A program made the translations under genes and the position numbers. The notes beneath the pieces are model-generated. The model had not been told where the DNA came from and did no database searches. It saw only the letters and a list, made by a program, of their open reading frames with translations. This document shows, in pieces, positions 7,772 to 15,913 of a stretch of DNA of 64,000 nt. Where the stretch lies: NCBI RefSeq assembly GCF_009742725.1, contig NZ_WPHG01000004.1, positions 186,001 through 250,000 of the forward strand, given 5' to 3'. The stretch comes from Nitratireductor arenosus (GTDB taxonomy: Bacteria; Pseudomonadota; Alphaproteobacteria; Rhizobiales; Rhizobiaceae). Each line of letters opens with the position of its first letter. The first letter of the stretch is position 1.

Positions 7772-8908
7772 TTAACCGATACGGATCAGCGTGTCGGTGT
7801 TGGTGTAATCGGACAAAAGGGTCGCGCCATCGGCAGTCACGTGCAGCACGTCCTTGTTCTGGACGCCGAAGCCGTAACCGGTGCGATAGCACAACGGCTC
7901 GAAGCCGAGCACCATATCTTCCTCGATCGGCGCATCGCCGCCCGGCTCGCCCAGAATCGGCGTCTCGCCGATATAAGGGTCCTCGTGCAGATGCAGACCG
8001 ATGCCATGGCCAACGAAGGAGATCGGCGGCAGGTTCATGGTCTCCAGCCGCGCGATGAAGTCCCGATAAACCTCGAGGCAGCTCGCGCCCGGCCTGATCC
8101 GGTCGAGGATCGCATATTTGCACTCGACCATCAGCCGCCAAATCTCCTCTGCCATCGGCGGGGCTTCCTGCACAAAGGCGGTCCGGCACACGCCGGCCTG
8201 ATAACCGCCGATGACCGAAAATATCTCGACCCGGCAAACGTCGCCGCGCTGAAGCTTGCGGGCGGTGGGGCCGACATTCGGGAGCTGGCTGCGTTCGCCG
8301 GTCGCCACGATCAACAGCTTGAAATTCTCCGCGCCGAGTTCATAGATGCGTCGGGTCAGGACGGCGGCGATGTCGAGCTCGGTGTCGCCGGCGCGCACGG
8401 CGGCCAGACTGTCGGAGATCGCCTGGTCGGCGATCCGCGACAGACGCCTGATCAGCGCCACTTCGTCCGGGGTCTTGATCTGACGCAGACGCGACAGATC
8501 CTTTTCCACTCCAATCAGGCTGGCGTGCGGCAAAAATCCGGCGAGACGGGCGAAGTCGCCGGCGGCAAGGTAATCGAGTTCGAGCCCGAGACGCGCCCTG
8601 GCGAGCCCCATACCCTCAAGAGTGGAGGCCAGCACCTGCATCGGATCATCGCTGAACTCGCGCCAGACGCTGAGCGGGGTGTCGGGCGCCTCGCGCTTAA
8701 CGGTCGTTTCCTCCATGTCGACACAGAATAGCCCCGGCGCGCCGCCGGCCGGCACGATCGCCATGGCGTGGCGATGGCGCATCAGCGGCTGGGAGGGCGC
8801 AACGAAGCCGGCGACATAGCCGAAATTTTCCGGCGAACTGGTGATGACGGCGTCGAGCGAACGGACCTTCATCAGCCCCTGGAGCTTGTCGAGAATAGCC
8901 TGGCGCAT
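7772..8908 (-). CDS. M24 family (creatinase / aminopeptidase P fold) hydrolase with altered metal site
   Basis: The 378 residues have a creatinase N-terminal domain (about 1-140) and a pita-bread M24 domain (about 150-370) with the conserved GHGIGLHLHEDPY at 300-312. By alignment to the five usual metal ligands, the first Asp is Glu228, the second is Gly239, His301 is kept, Glu337 in GFEPL is kept, and the last Glu is Asn351. Three of five ligands differ, so a classical dinuclear aminopeptidase is unlikely. Creatinase itself is a metal-free member, so a C-N hydrolase of a small guanidino- or amide-type substrate is possible. It sits 11 bases after the enolase-superfamily gene. Confidence 0.8.
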   Translation of the reverse strand: MRQAILDKLQGLMKVRSLDAVITSSPENFGYVAGFVAPSQPLMRHRHAMAIVPAGGAPGLFCVDMEETTVKREAPDTPLSVWREFSDDPMQVLASTLEGMGLARARLGLELDYLAAGDFARLAGFLPHASLIGVEKDLSRLRQIKTPDEVALIRRLSRIADQAISDSLAAVRAGDTELDIAAVLTRRIYELGAENFKLLIVATGERSQLPNVGPTARKLQRGDVCRVEIFSVIGGYQAGVCRTAFVQEAPPMAEEIWRLMVECKYAILDRIRPGASCLEVYRDFIARLETMNLPPISFVGHGIGLHLHEDPYIGETPILGEPGGDAPIEEDMVLGFEPLCYRTGYGFGVQNKDVLHVTADGATLLSDYTNTDTLIRIG

Positions 8909-8919
8909 GGGAAATGACC

Positions 8920-10083
8920 TCAGGAAGCGACGCGGTAGGTTTCGATCTTGTTCTCGTCGACCTCGACGCCCATTCCGGGACCGGTCGGCACGCGAATGCC
9001 GCCATCGGTGAACTCGAGCGGCGCAGCGATGAGGTCGTCGGCGTAGTAAATGCCGCCGATGCGGCCGTTCTGATGCTCTGCCGGCATCGAGACCGGGATG
9101 ACGTTGGACAACGTGGCAGCAGGCGCGGCGGCGGCGAGATGGATGTTGGCGAGGTTGCCGACGCCGGTTTCGACCGAACCGTTGACGTTGCAGGCGATGC
9201 CCGCCGCCTCGCAGACCGCCGAGACCTTCATCGCCTGGTAAAGCCCGCCCGGCTTGGTGGTGTAGATCGAGATGATCTGCGCCGCACGCTGCTCGACGAT
9301 CTGGAGCGCGTCATGCGCGTTCCAGGCGGATTCATCGGCCATGACCGGCGCGTCGATCGCTGCCGCAACGGTTGCCAGACGCTCGATCCCCATGACCGGC
9401 TGCTCGACATAGATGAGCCGGCTCGCCTCCATGCGGCGCACGGTCTGGATAGCCTGGCCGGGCGTCGCGTAACCCTCGTTGGCGTCCACGCACAGCGCGA
9501 TGTCCGGGCCAACGGCCGCACGGATCGCTTCGACGATCTCGACATCGCGATCGGGATCGACCCCAACCTTGATCTTGATGGTGCGGATACCGTCGGCGAC
9601 GACCTTCTTCACCTCCGCCACCGCCTCATCGATGCCCAGCAGGCCGATCGAGTGGGTGACGGGCACGACCGGCCGCAACAGGCCGCCCAGCAGCGCGTGA
9701 ACCGGTACGCCGAGCACGCGGCCGGTCAGGTCGTAATAGGCAAAATCGAGCGCCGCCTTGGCGTAGGGATAGCCTTTGACCTGGGCATCCATGCGCCGAT
9801 GCAGCTCAGCGGGATTGGCGATCGCCAAGCCGGTGACGGCCGGGGCCAGATAGCGCGAAATCACGGTCTCGACGATAGCGGTGCTCTCGCTGAAATAGCG
9901 ACCGAACTCGCCACCCCAATCCCTGAGCGCAGGCGCCTCGCCCCAGCCGACGGTGCCGTCGGTGCCGGTCATGCGCACCAACAGATACTGACCGATCGGC
10001 TCGGTCAGCCCGGTCCATTTGTGCACGCGTCGGGTCGGCAGGCGCACAAGCACCGTCTCGATTGCCGCGATCTCCACCATCAT
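8920..10083 (-). CDS. mandelate racemase/muconate-lactonizing enzyme family protein (enolase superfamily)
   Basis: The 387 residues show the N-terminal capping domain and the barrel of the enolase superfamily: KIKVG (KxK acid/base motif), VDANEGY and VEQP with the first two metal ligands, ADES with the third, and TTKPGG with the second catalytic Lys. The Lys/Lys arrangement is that of the muconate cycloisomerase, dipeptide epimerase and N-acylamino acid racemase subgroup rather than the mandelate racemase His/Asp type. Two adjacent ATGs (10083, 10080) follow GGAG. Operator A lies 20 bp upstream, so this gene starts its own transcription unit after tctA. Confidence 0.88.
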   Translation of the reverse strand: MMVEIAAIETVLVRLPTRRVHKWTGLTEPIGQYLLVRMTGTDGTVGWGEAPALRDWGGEFGRYFSESTAIVETVISRYLAPAVTGLAIANPAELHRRMDAQVKGYPYAKAALDFAYYDLTGRVLGVPVHALLGGLLRPVVPVTHSIGLLGIDEAVAEVKKVVADGIRTIKIKVGVDPDRDVEIVEAIRAAVGPDIALCVDANEGYATPGQAIQTVRRMEASRLIYVEQPVMGIERLATVAAAIDAPVMADESAWNAHDALQIVEQRAAQIISIYTTKPGGLYQAMKVSAVCEAAGIACNVNGSVETGVGNLANIHLAAAAPAATLSNVIPVSMPAEHQNGRIGGIYYADDLIAAPLEFTDGGIRVPTGPGMGVEVDENKIETYRVAS

Positions 10084-10103
10084 AAAACTCCAGTCTTCAT
10101 TCT

Positions 10104-10126
10104 ATGATCTCATAATGTGATCACAA
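10104..10126. promoter_or_regulatory. operator A: copy of a shared GntR-type palindrome
   Basis: The core TGATCTCATAATGTGATCA (10105-10123) fits the consensus TGATCNCANNNTGNGATCA found at four places in this cluster. It contains the perfect palindrome TGTGATCACA. It lies in the 83-bp gap between the tctA stop and the enolase-family start, where it can control the downstream four genes. Assignment to the GntR protein at 15914 is inference. Confidence 0.7.
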
Positions 10127-10166
10127 CGGTGATGTCAACGCGCTCTGACCAAAAAACCGTTGTCTG

Positions 10167-11660
10167 TCAGACGTTTTGCGTGCGGGTGAGCCTGCGTCGC
10201 AGGGCCGCGATCAGAGGAAAGAAAATGATGATAACCGTCACCGCCAGCATCACCGCGCAGATCGGGCGCGTGAGAAACACGCTCCAGTCGCCGTACACGA
10301 TCATCGTGCGCCGCAGGTTCTCTTCCAGCACCGGCCCCAAAACGAGACCGAACATGACCGGCGCCGTCGGCACGCCGACCTTCGCCAGCAGGTAGCCGAC
10401 ACCGCCGAAGAAGATCATCAACAGCACGTCGAACAGCGCGTTCTGAACCGCGTAGGACCCGGTCACGCACAGGATCAGGACACCGACATGCAGGATGCGC
10501 GGGGGAACGCTCAACAGCCGCGCGAAGACCCGCATCAAGGGCAATGCCAACAGGAAGGTCACCAGCACGGTGAGCGTCAGGGCGACGTAGATCGAGGCGA
10601 TGAAGTCGGGATGCTCGACGAACAGGTCAGGCCCCGGCCGCAAGCCATGGACCAACAGCGCGCCGATCAGGACGGCGGTCATGGTGTCGCCCGGAATGCC
10701 GAGCGTGATCAGCGGAATGAGCGCGCCGCCGACACAGGCATTGTTGCCCGCCTCGGCCGCCACGATGCCGCGCGGATTGCCATCGCCGAACGTCTCGCGC
10801 CGACCAAAAAGCTTCTTTTCCTGAGCATAGGAGATCGACACCGCCACCGCCGAGCCGGCGGCGGGAATGATCCCGACCAGAAGGCCGATCGCGGAGGACC
10901 GGATCGCAGTGCCGAACTTGGCGGCGATCTGTCCGAACGACGGCCAGAGACCGGCGATACGACTGGCGCTGCGATCGCTGTCGAGCGGCTTTTCCAAGAG
11001 CCGCAACACTTCGGCCAGGCCGAAGATACCGACCGCGAACGGGATGATGTTGATGCCGCCCTGCAGACGGTGGATGCCGAAATCGAAGCGCGACAGATTT
11101 GTCACCACGTCGAGGCCGACCATGCCGAGCACGAGGCCGAGGATGCCCGACATGATGCCGAGATAGGTCGAGCCCGGCGAGGCATAGGCCAGCATCGACA
11201 GGCCGAACACCATGATGACCGCATATTCAGGGCTCTGGAAGGCAAACGCCGCCTCGGCCAGGATCGGCGCGAACAGCATGAGGCCGACAATGCCGAACAC
11301 GCCCCCGATCGTGGAGGCCACCAGCGCGTAGGTCAGCGCCTGGCCGGCTTCGCCGCGCCGGGCCATAGGATAACCGTCGAGTTGGGTAACCATCGAGCCC
11401 GGCGTTCCGGGGATGTTGAGCAGGATAGCCGAGATCGAACCGCCATAAACACTGCCGTAGAAGGCGCCGATCAGGAAGATCATCGCCACATGCGGCGACA
11501 TGGAGAAGGAAAACGGCAACAACACCGCCAGCGTCATTGTGGAACTGATACCGGGCAGCGCGCCGAGAATGATGCCGAGCAGCGTTGCGCAGACGCCAAG
11601 CCCGAGCAGTGAGGGACTGGTGAGAACCTCCAGCGCCAATGTCGAAAATTCTGTCAGCAT
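10167..11660 (-). CDS. tctA: tripartite tricarboxylate transporter large permease TctA
   Basis: The 497-residue protein is strongly hydrophobic with about 11-12 predicted membrane helices and typical TctA segments: LGALPGISSTMTLAVLLPF near residue 35, FYGSVYGGSISAILLNIPGT near 67, and GIIPAAGSAVAVSISYAQEK near 260. It is the large membrane subunit of a secondary, binding-protein-dependent importer for carboxylated substrates. It follows tctB by 7 bases and completes a tctC-B-A operon in the usual order. Its substrate is presumably the compound metabolised by the flanking genes. Confidence 0.95.
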   Translation of the reverse strand: MLTEFSTLALEVLTSPSLLGLGVCATLLGIILGALPGISSTMTLAVLLPFSFSMSPHVAMIFLIGAFYGSVYGGSISAILLNIPGTPGSMVTQLDGYPMARRGEAGQALTYALVASTIGGVFGIVGLMLFAPILAEAAFAFQSPEYAVIMVFGLSMLAYASPGSTYLGIMSGILGLVLGMVGLDVVTNLSRFDFGIHRLQGGINIIPFAVGIFGLAEVLRLLEKPLDSDRSASRIAGLWPSFGQIAAKFGTAIRSSAIGLLVGIIPAAGSAVAVSISYAQEKKLFGRRETFGDGNPRGIVAAEAGNNACVGGALIPLITLGIPGDTMTAVLIGALLVHGLRPGPDLFVEHPDFIASIYVALTLTVLVTFLLALPLMRVFARLLSVPPRILHVGVLILCVTGSYAVQNALFDVLLMIFFGGVGYLLAKVGVPTAPVMFGLVLGPVLEENLRRTMIVYGDWSVFLTRPICAVMLAVTVIIIFFPLIAALRRRLTRTQNV

Positions 11661-11667
11661 GGTGCTT

Positions 11668-12234
11668 TCACGGGAGCGGCACCTGGATGCCGTGACGGAA
11701 AATCAGATAGACGCCGACGGCAAGAGCCGCGCCCTCGGCAGGCAACTGAAAGATATGGCGAGCGCGCAGCCCGTCGCCCGAACGCCAATGCAGGACGGCA
11801 ACCCAGACAACGCCGAAGGCGATGCTCGCGGCCAGGAAACCGAACGGCCGCAGCGCCGCCTGGTAGACCACCAGCGACACCAGCATCAGTGCCGGCATCC
11901 ACAGCCGCGTGAGCGAAAACTCGCCGTCGGTCGTGCGGAACCCGCCAGAAACGACAGCGCGGCGCAGCACCGCAAGCATATGGCCAACGCCACCGACCAG
12001 CAGGACGGTGAGCGCGATCCAAGGCACAAACCCCGGCCCCGGATCGGACCCGCTGCGTCCAAGTTCCAGATATTCGTTGTTGGCGAGGCTCGTCATGCCC
12101 ACCAGCGCGATCCCGACAAAGGCGATCCCGGCGAGGAGTTCGGCAAGCGTCGGGCGACGATCTTCGTCGCCGCCCGTTGCATCACCCGCGTCGTGCCGGC
12201 GCGCCGGATTTCCGGTTGCGCCCGCCCGGCTCAT
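11668..12234 (-). CDS. tctB: tripartite tricarboxylate transporter small subunit TctB
   Basis: The 188 residues contain four hydrophobic segments, as expected for TctB, after a charged N-terminal tail of about 30 residues. The SDPGPGFVPWI motif near residue 64 is characteristic of the family. Its ATG at 12234 overlaps the tctC stop (ATGA), indicating coupled translation. It forms the integral membrane complex with TctA. Confidence 0.92.
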   Translation of the reverse strand: MSRAGATGNPARRHDAGDATGGDEDRRPTLAELLAGIAFVGIALVGMTSLANNEYLELGRSGSDPGPGFVPWIALTVLLVGGVGHMLAVLRRAVVSGGFRTTDGEFSLTRLWMPALMLVSLVVYQAALRPFGFLAASIAFGVVWVAVLHWRSGDGLRARHIFQLPAEGAALAVGVYLIFRHGIQVPLP

Positions 12235-13202
12235 TTCTGGCGGACTTTTACGAGGCCGGCCTCCAGCAGAACCGGATACATGTCCTCATCCATCTTTCGC
12301 AGAAACGCGGTGGCATCCGCCGTTCCCAGTGGCGCGAGCGAAAAGCCGGCGGCGGTCGCGCGCTTCTTGAAGTCTTCGTCGCCGAGCGCCGCCATGATCG
12401 CGCTTTCCAACTTGCCGACGACCTCGTCCGGCGTTTCAGCGGGAACGACAATGGCCCGGATCGTGCCCGTCACCAGCGGGAAGCCCGCTTCGGTGAATGT
12501 GGGAATGTCGGGCGCGAGAAAATGTCGCTCCGCACCCGCCACAGCCAGGATCGTCACCTCGCCGGCCTTGTGCTGCGCGATCAGATCGGTGACCGAGGGA
12601 GTGGCGGTCTGGGTCTCGCCGGACATAATGGCCTGCACCACCGGCGCGGAACCCTGATAAGGCACAAGCGTCAGGTCGATACCGAGGGCGATTTCCATGA
12701 GCGATGCCGCTACGAAGGCGGTGCCGCCGGGCTGGTCGTTGGCGTTACGCAACTTGCCCGGTTCCGCCTTGCCCTCGGCGACCAGTTCCTCCAGCGTCTT
12801 GATGCCGGTATCCTTGCCGGCCGCGATGATTGCGGGATCGACACCAATGAACGCGACGACCTTGTACTGGTCGAGCGTCGGCGAATTGGGATTGCCGTAC
12901 TGCTCGGCGATGAAGCCGGTGGCGACCATGCTCATCGTGTATCCGTCGGGAGCGCTCTCGGCGACCTCGCGCAGGCCGAGCGATCCCCCGGCGCCGGGCT
13001 TGTTTACCACCACCACCGGCTGGCCGAGCGAGCCAGTCGCTCCTTCCGCGATCATACGCATCAAGGTGTCGCTGCCGCCGCCGGCCGGCCACGGCACGAC
13101 GAGGGTGACCGGCTTGTCCGGAAACGCATCGGCCGCGTTGGCTCCGGTCAGGGCGAGCAGCGTCGCCGACAGGGCAAGCGCGGCAAATCTCTTCAGCTTC
13201 AT
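12231..13202 (-). CDS. tctC: tripartite tricarboxylate transporter substrate-binding protein TctC
   Basis: The mature periplasmic protein follows a signal peptide (MKLKRFAALALSATLLALTG) and shows the Bug/TctC pattern: FPDKPVTLVVPWPAGGGSD, then PGAGGSLG and the PDGYT loop. The start at 13202 is chosen over the longer frame at 13334 because GGGAGA precedes it by about 8 bases and the signal peptide begins there. The protein has 323 residues, normal for the family. Operator B lies 43-65 bp upstream, so the transporter operon has its own regulated promoter. Confidence 0.94.
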   Translation of the reverse strand: MKLKRFAALALSATLLALTGANAADAFPDKPVTLVVPWPAGGGSDTLMRMIAEGATGSLGQPVVVVNKPGAGGSLGLREVAESAPDGYTMSMVATGFIAEQYGNPNSPTLDQYKVVAFIGVDPAIIAAGKDTGIKTLEELVAEGKAEPGKLRNANDQPGGTAFVAASLMEIALGIDLTLVPYQGSAPVVQAIMSGETQTATPSVTDLIAQHKAGEVTILAVAGAERHFLAPDIPTFTEAGFPLVTGTIRAIVVPAETPDEVVGKLESAIMAALGDEDFKKRATAAGFSLAPLGTADATAFLRKMDEDMYPVLLEAGLVKVRQK

Positions 13203-13244
13203 CAGATCGTCTCCCATTTTTCTGGCTACAAGGAATAGCATTTC

Positions 13245-13267
13245 ATGATTGCATTTTGTGATGACAC
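13245..13267. promoter_or_regulatory. operator B upstream of tctCBA
   Basis: TGATTGCATTTTGTGATGA (13246-13264) is a degenerate copy of the shared palindrome, with TGTGATGACA as its inner part. It is centred about 55 bp upstream of the tctC start codon, on the tctC side of the divergent region. Confidence 0.6.
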
Positions 13268-13362
13268 TTTTGGATTTGCAAGAGAGAAAGTTGGCGCCAC
13301 AGGATGGAATCAGCCGCGACGCCTTATTTGACATCGGCTTGACGTCGTCATTTTTCCCATTA

Positions 13363-13385
13363 ATGATCGCAATTCGTGATCACAA
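13363..13385. promoter_or_regulatory. operator C upstream of the racemase-family gene
   Basis: TGATCGCAATTCGTGATCA (13364-13382) matches the shared palindrome closely. It ends 38 bp before the ATG at 13424. With operator B about 100 bp away, it brackets the divergent promoter region of tctC and this gene. Confidence 0.7.
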
Positions 13386-13423
13386 ATTGGAGAATGCCGG
13401 CGCACCGCCGGCAAGGAGTTTTC

Positions 13424-14146
13424 ATGCGCATATGTGACATCGTTCCGGTCCGCTCGCCAAAGGTCATCGCGGGAATGCGCAAGCAGCGGACACTGTGGGA
13501 ACGGCCAGGCGTCGAGATCGAGGTTCGCGCGGTCGAACAAGGCCCTTACTCGATGGAATTTGCCACCGAAGAGGTGCTGGCCGGCCCGCACGTTTTGAAG
13601 GAAGTCCGCCGCGCAGAGCAGGACGGATTCGACGCGGTCGTGCTCGACTGTATGGTCGACCCGGTTCTGCGGGCGGCCCGCGAGACGGTGTCGATCCCGG
13701 TCATGGCGCCGGGGCAATCGGGGCTGGCCGTGGCGAGCGTGCTCGGCAAGCGCATCTCGGTGATCGGGATGCGGAACGGCCGCCAGCATATCGAGGAACA
13801 TATTCGCGCTTACGGCTATGCCGACGCGGTCGTGTCCATGCATATAGTCGACGTTCCGCCGGCTGAACTGATCGAGACCAAGGCGCACTGCCTGCCGACG
13901 ATCGAATTCGAGATACGCCGGGCGATCGAGGACCATCGGACCGAGGTGGTGCTGTTCGGCTGCACGGCAATGTCCGGCTACATCGACGACCTCAAGTCCC
14001 GCGTCAGCGTGCCTGTCGTCGAACCGATGGCCTGTGCGATCAACATGGCGATTGCCATGGTCACCATGGGGCTGTCGCATTCGAAGCTGTGTTACGAAAG
14101 CCTGCCCAAGCGCGGCAGGGCGCCGGGAAGCATCGACATCATCTGA
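13424..14146 (+). CDS. aspartate/glutamate/hydantoin racemase family protein
   Basis: The 240-residue protein has the paired catalytic cysteines of the Asp/Glu racemase superfamily: VLDCMVDP near residue 68 and LFGCTAMSGY near 183. AAGGAG lies just ahead of the ATG at 13424; an in-frame ATG at 13376 has no such site and overlaps the operator. The superfamily includes hydantoin racemase, Asp/Glu racemase and maleate isomerase, and I cannot decide among them. It is transcribed away from tctCBA and toward RidA, under operator C, so it belongs to the same regulon. Confidence 0.82.
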   Translation: MRICDIVPVRSPKVIAGMRKQRTLWERPGVEIEVRAVEQGPYSMEFATEEVLAGPHVLKEVRRAEQDGFDAVVLDCMVDPVLRAARETVSIPVMAPGQSGLAVASVLGKRISVIGMRNGRQHIEEHIRAYGYADAVVSMHIVDVPPAELIETKAHCLPTIEFEIRRAIEDHRTEVVLFGCTAMSGYIDDLKSRVSVPVVEPMACAINMAIAMVTMGLSHSKLCYESLPKRGRAPGSIDII

Positions 14147-14169
14147 GCCGGCACCGGCACGACGGGGTC

Positions 14170-14203
14170 GCGGAGCGCGCGGCGGCGGAACCGCCCGCTC
14201 CGC
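14170..14203. terminator. hairpin between convergent racemase-family and ridA genes
   Basis: GCGGAGCG (14170-14177) and CGCTCCGC (14196-14203) form an 8-bp stem around a GC-rich loop that can pair internally. There is no U-tract on either side. It lies between convergent stop codons and may serve as a bidirectional transcription barrier. Confidence 0.4.
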
Positions 14204-14210
14204 GGGCCGA

Positions 14211-14561
14211 TCAGATGGCCGCCTGTACCTGCATCTCGACGCGCAGATCGCGACTGGCGAGGCTAGCCTGCACGCAGGCGCGCACCGGCTGCCGGCCTTC
14301 GACAACCCACGCATCGTAAACGGCGTTCATCGCATCGAAATCCGCGATATCGCTCAACCAGATCATCACCTGGATAACGTTCTCCTTCGACGTACCGGCC
14401 CGCGCGAGAAGCTGATCGATCTGGCCGAGAACGTCGCGCGTCTGGCCAGCGATATCGGGCGGACCGTTTCGTGACGTGACCCCTTTGAGATAAGCAGTGC
14501 CGTTGTGCGTGATCACCGCGCTCATACGCGCGGTGCCGGAAATCCTCTTGAGTTCGGCCAT
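14211..14561 (-). CDS. RidA family protein (reactive enamine/imine deaminase)
   Basis: The 116 residues end with the family signature PVRACVQASLAS, whose Arg (about residue 93) is the catalytic Arg of RidA. The protein has the normal length for the YjgF/YER057c/UK114 fold. RidA proteins hydrolyse reactive 2-aminoacrylate-type enamines or imines released by amino acid oxidation. It lies 13 bases after the FMN-dependent dehydrogenase, whose imine or enamine by-product it could remove. Confidence 0.92.
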   Translation of the reverse strand: MAELKRISGTARMSAVITHNGTAYLKGVTSRNGPPDIAGQTRDVLGQIDQLLARAGTSKENVIQVMIWLSDIADFDAMNAVYDAWVVEGRQPVRACVQASLASRDLRVEMQVQAAI

Positions 14562-14574
14562 CGTGTCGTTCTCC

Positions 14575-15732
14575 TTACAGTGAGCTGGGTGGAAGGCGCA
14601 TGACGGAGGCGCGGTCGAGTTCGGACAGGGATTTCCATCCGCCGATCGTCATGGCGTTGCGCATCTCCTGCTCGAGGATGTCGAGAACCGCTTCGACGCC
14701 CCTCGCGCCGGCCACGGCCAAGCCCCACAAATGCGCCCGGCCGATGACGCACGCGTCAGCGCCGAGCGCCACCGCCTTGACGATGTCGGTGCCCCGCGAC
14801 ACGCCGCCGTCGAGCAGTACCGGTACGCGGCCGCCAACCGCCTCGGCTACGGCCGGGAGAGCGTCGATGCTGGCGAGCGTGCCGTCGAGCTGGCGTCCGC
14901 CATGGTTGGAAACCTGGACGGCATCGGCCCCGCGCCCGATCGCCTCAAGCGCGTCCTGCGGGTCCAGGATGCCCTTGACGATCACAGGGCCGCTCCAGTG
15001 GTCGCGCAACCAGGAAAAATCGTCCCACGTCACGTCGGGATCAAGCACGGAGGAGATGTAGGCGGCCATGTCGACCATGTTGCCGGTCGAGCGGCCGGCG
15101 AAATTCTTCATCGCGAAACGCGGCGTACGGGCCATTCTCAGCCACCAGCGATAATGCCAAGCGACATCGACCAGCGTGCCCGGCGTCAGCTTGCGGTCGA
15201 TGGAAAACCCATTACGGCTGTCGCGGTCGCGCCGGCCGTGCACCGGGGCGTCGGTGGTCACGCATATGGCGCGATAACCGGCCAGACGAGCGCGTTCGAG
15301 AAATTCCAGCGTCAGCCCGCGATCGCGATAGAGAAAGAGTTGCAACCATTTGTCACCGTCCGACGCCGCCGCGATTTCCTCCATGGATTGCAGGGAACCG
15401 GCCGAAACCTGCATGACGATGCCCTTGGCAGCCGCCGCGCGGGCCGCTTCGACCTCGCCGAACGGCCATAACAGGCCCGACGCGCCGGTCGGGGCGAGCA
15501 TCAATGGAAATGATAGGGTGCCGCCCAGCAGATCGCGTCGCAACGATACGTCCGAGCTCGAGCGAAAACTGCGACCGCGCAGCCACCAATCGCCGAAACC
15601 CGACCTGTTGCGAAAGGCGGTTTGCTCGTCGAGCGCCCCTCCGGCGACGAAATCATAAAGCATGCGCGGAAGGGCGCGTTTCGCGGCCGCCTGATAATCC
15701 ATGACATTGATCAGACCTTTAGGGGCAGCCAT
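14575..15732 (-). CDS. FMN-dependent alpha-hydroxy acid dehydrogenase (LldD/mandelate dehydrogenase family)
   Basis: The 385 residues follow the FMN hydroxyacid oxidase/dehydrogenase layout: N-terminal LINVMDYQAAAKRALPRMLYD, LAPTG around residue 80, and SNHGGRQLDG near 280 holding the active-site His and Arg. A DGGVSRGTDIVKA FMN-phosphate loop follows near residue 312. Such enzymes oxidise L-2-hydroxy acids to 2-oxoacids. It is promoter-proximal to ridA, and its start is 114 bp from operator D in the gap shared with the GntR gene, so it is probably under the same control. Confidence 0.92.
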   Translation of the reverse strand: MAAPKGLINVMDYQAAAKRALPRMLYDFVAGGALDEQTAFRNRSGFGDWWLRGRSFRSSSDVSLRRDLLGGTLSFPLMLAPTGASGLLWPFGEVEAARAAAAKGIVMQVSAGSLQSMEEIAAASDGDKWLQLFLYRDRGLTLEFLERARLAGYRAICVTTDAPVHGRRDRDSRNGFSIDRKLTPGTLVDVAWHYRWWLRMARTPRFAMKNFAGRSTGNMVDMAAYISSVLDPDVTWDDFSWLRDHWSGPVIVKGILDPQDALEAIGRGADAVQVSNHGGRQLDGTLASIDALPAVAEAVGGRVPVLLDGGVSRGTDIVKAVALGADACVIGRAHLWGLAVAGARGVEAVLDILEQEMRNAMTIGGWKSLSELDRASVMRLPPSSL

Positions 15733-15846
15733 GTCATGTTCTCCTCGTCATATGCTTGCGGCCTCGCCGCGGGATGGTGAACGTGTCACCGAAAACCGCC
15801 CTCTCGGTTGACTGGGGGTTTTACCCGGCGAAGCCAAGCTGGTATA

Positions 15847-15869
15847 ATGATCTCAAAGTGTCATCACAA
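15847..15869. promoter_or_regulatory. operator D between the hydroxyacid dehydrogenase and GntR genes
   Basis: TGATCTCAAAGTGTCATCA (15848-15866) is a copy of the shared palindrome with one deviating base in the right arm. It ends 44 bp before the GntR start codon. This placement suits autoregulation and control of the divergent dehydrogenase-ridA unit. Confidence 0.65.
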
Positions 15870-15913
15870 TAGCCGAAACGGCCGATGACCAAATTCGATT
15901 TCGGGAGACGTGC

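Noticed and set aside
8914-10107. Plus-strand frame over the enolase-family gene
   Set aside because: Antisense shadow of a clear enolase-superfamily gene with intact catalytic motifs.
10176-11612. 478-codon plus-strand open frame antisense to tctA
   Set aside because: Composition (Arg, His, Gln, Asp runs) is that of the complement of a GC-rich membrane protein gene; tctA on the other strand is unmistakable.
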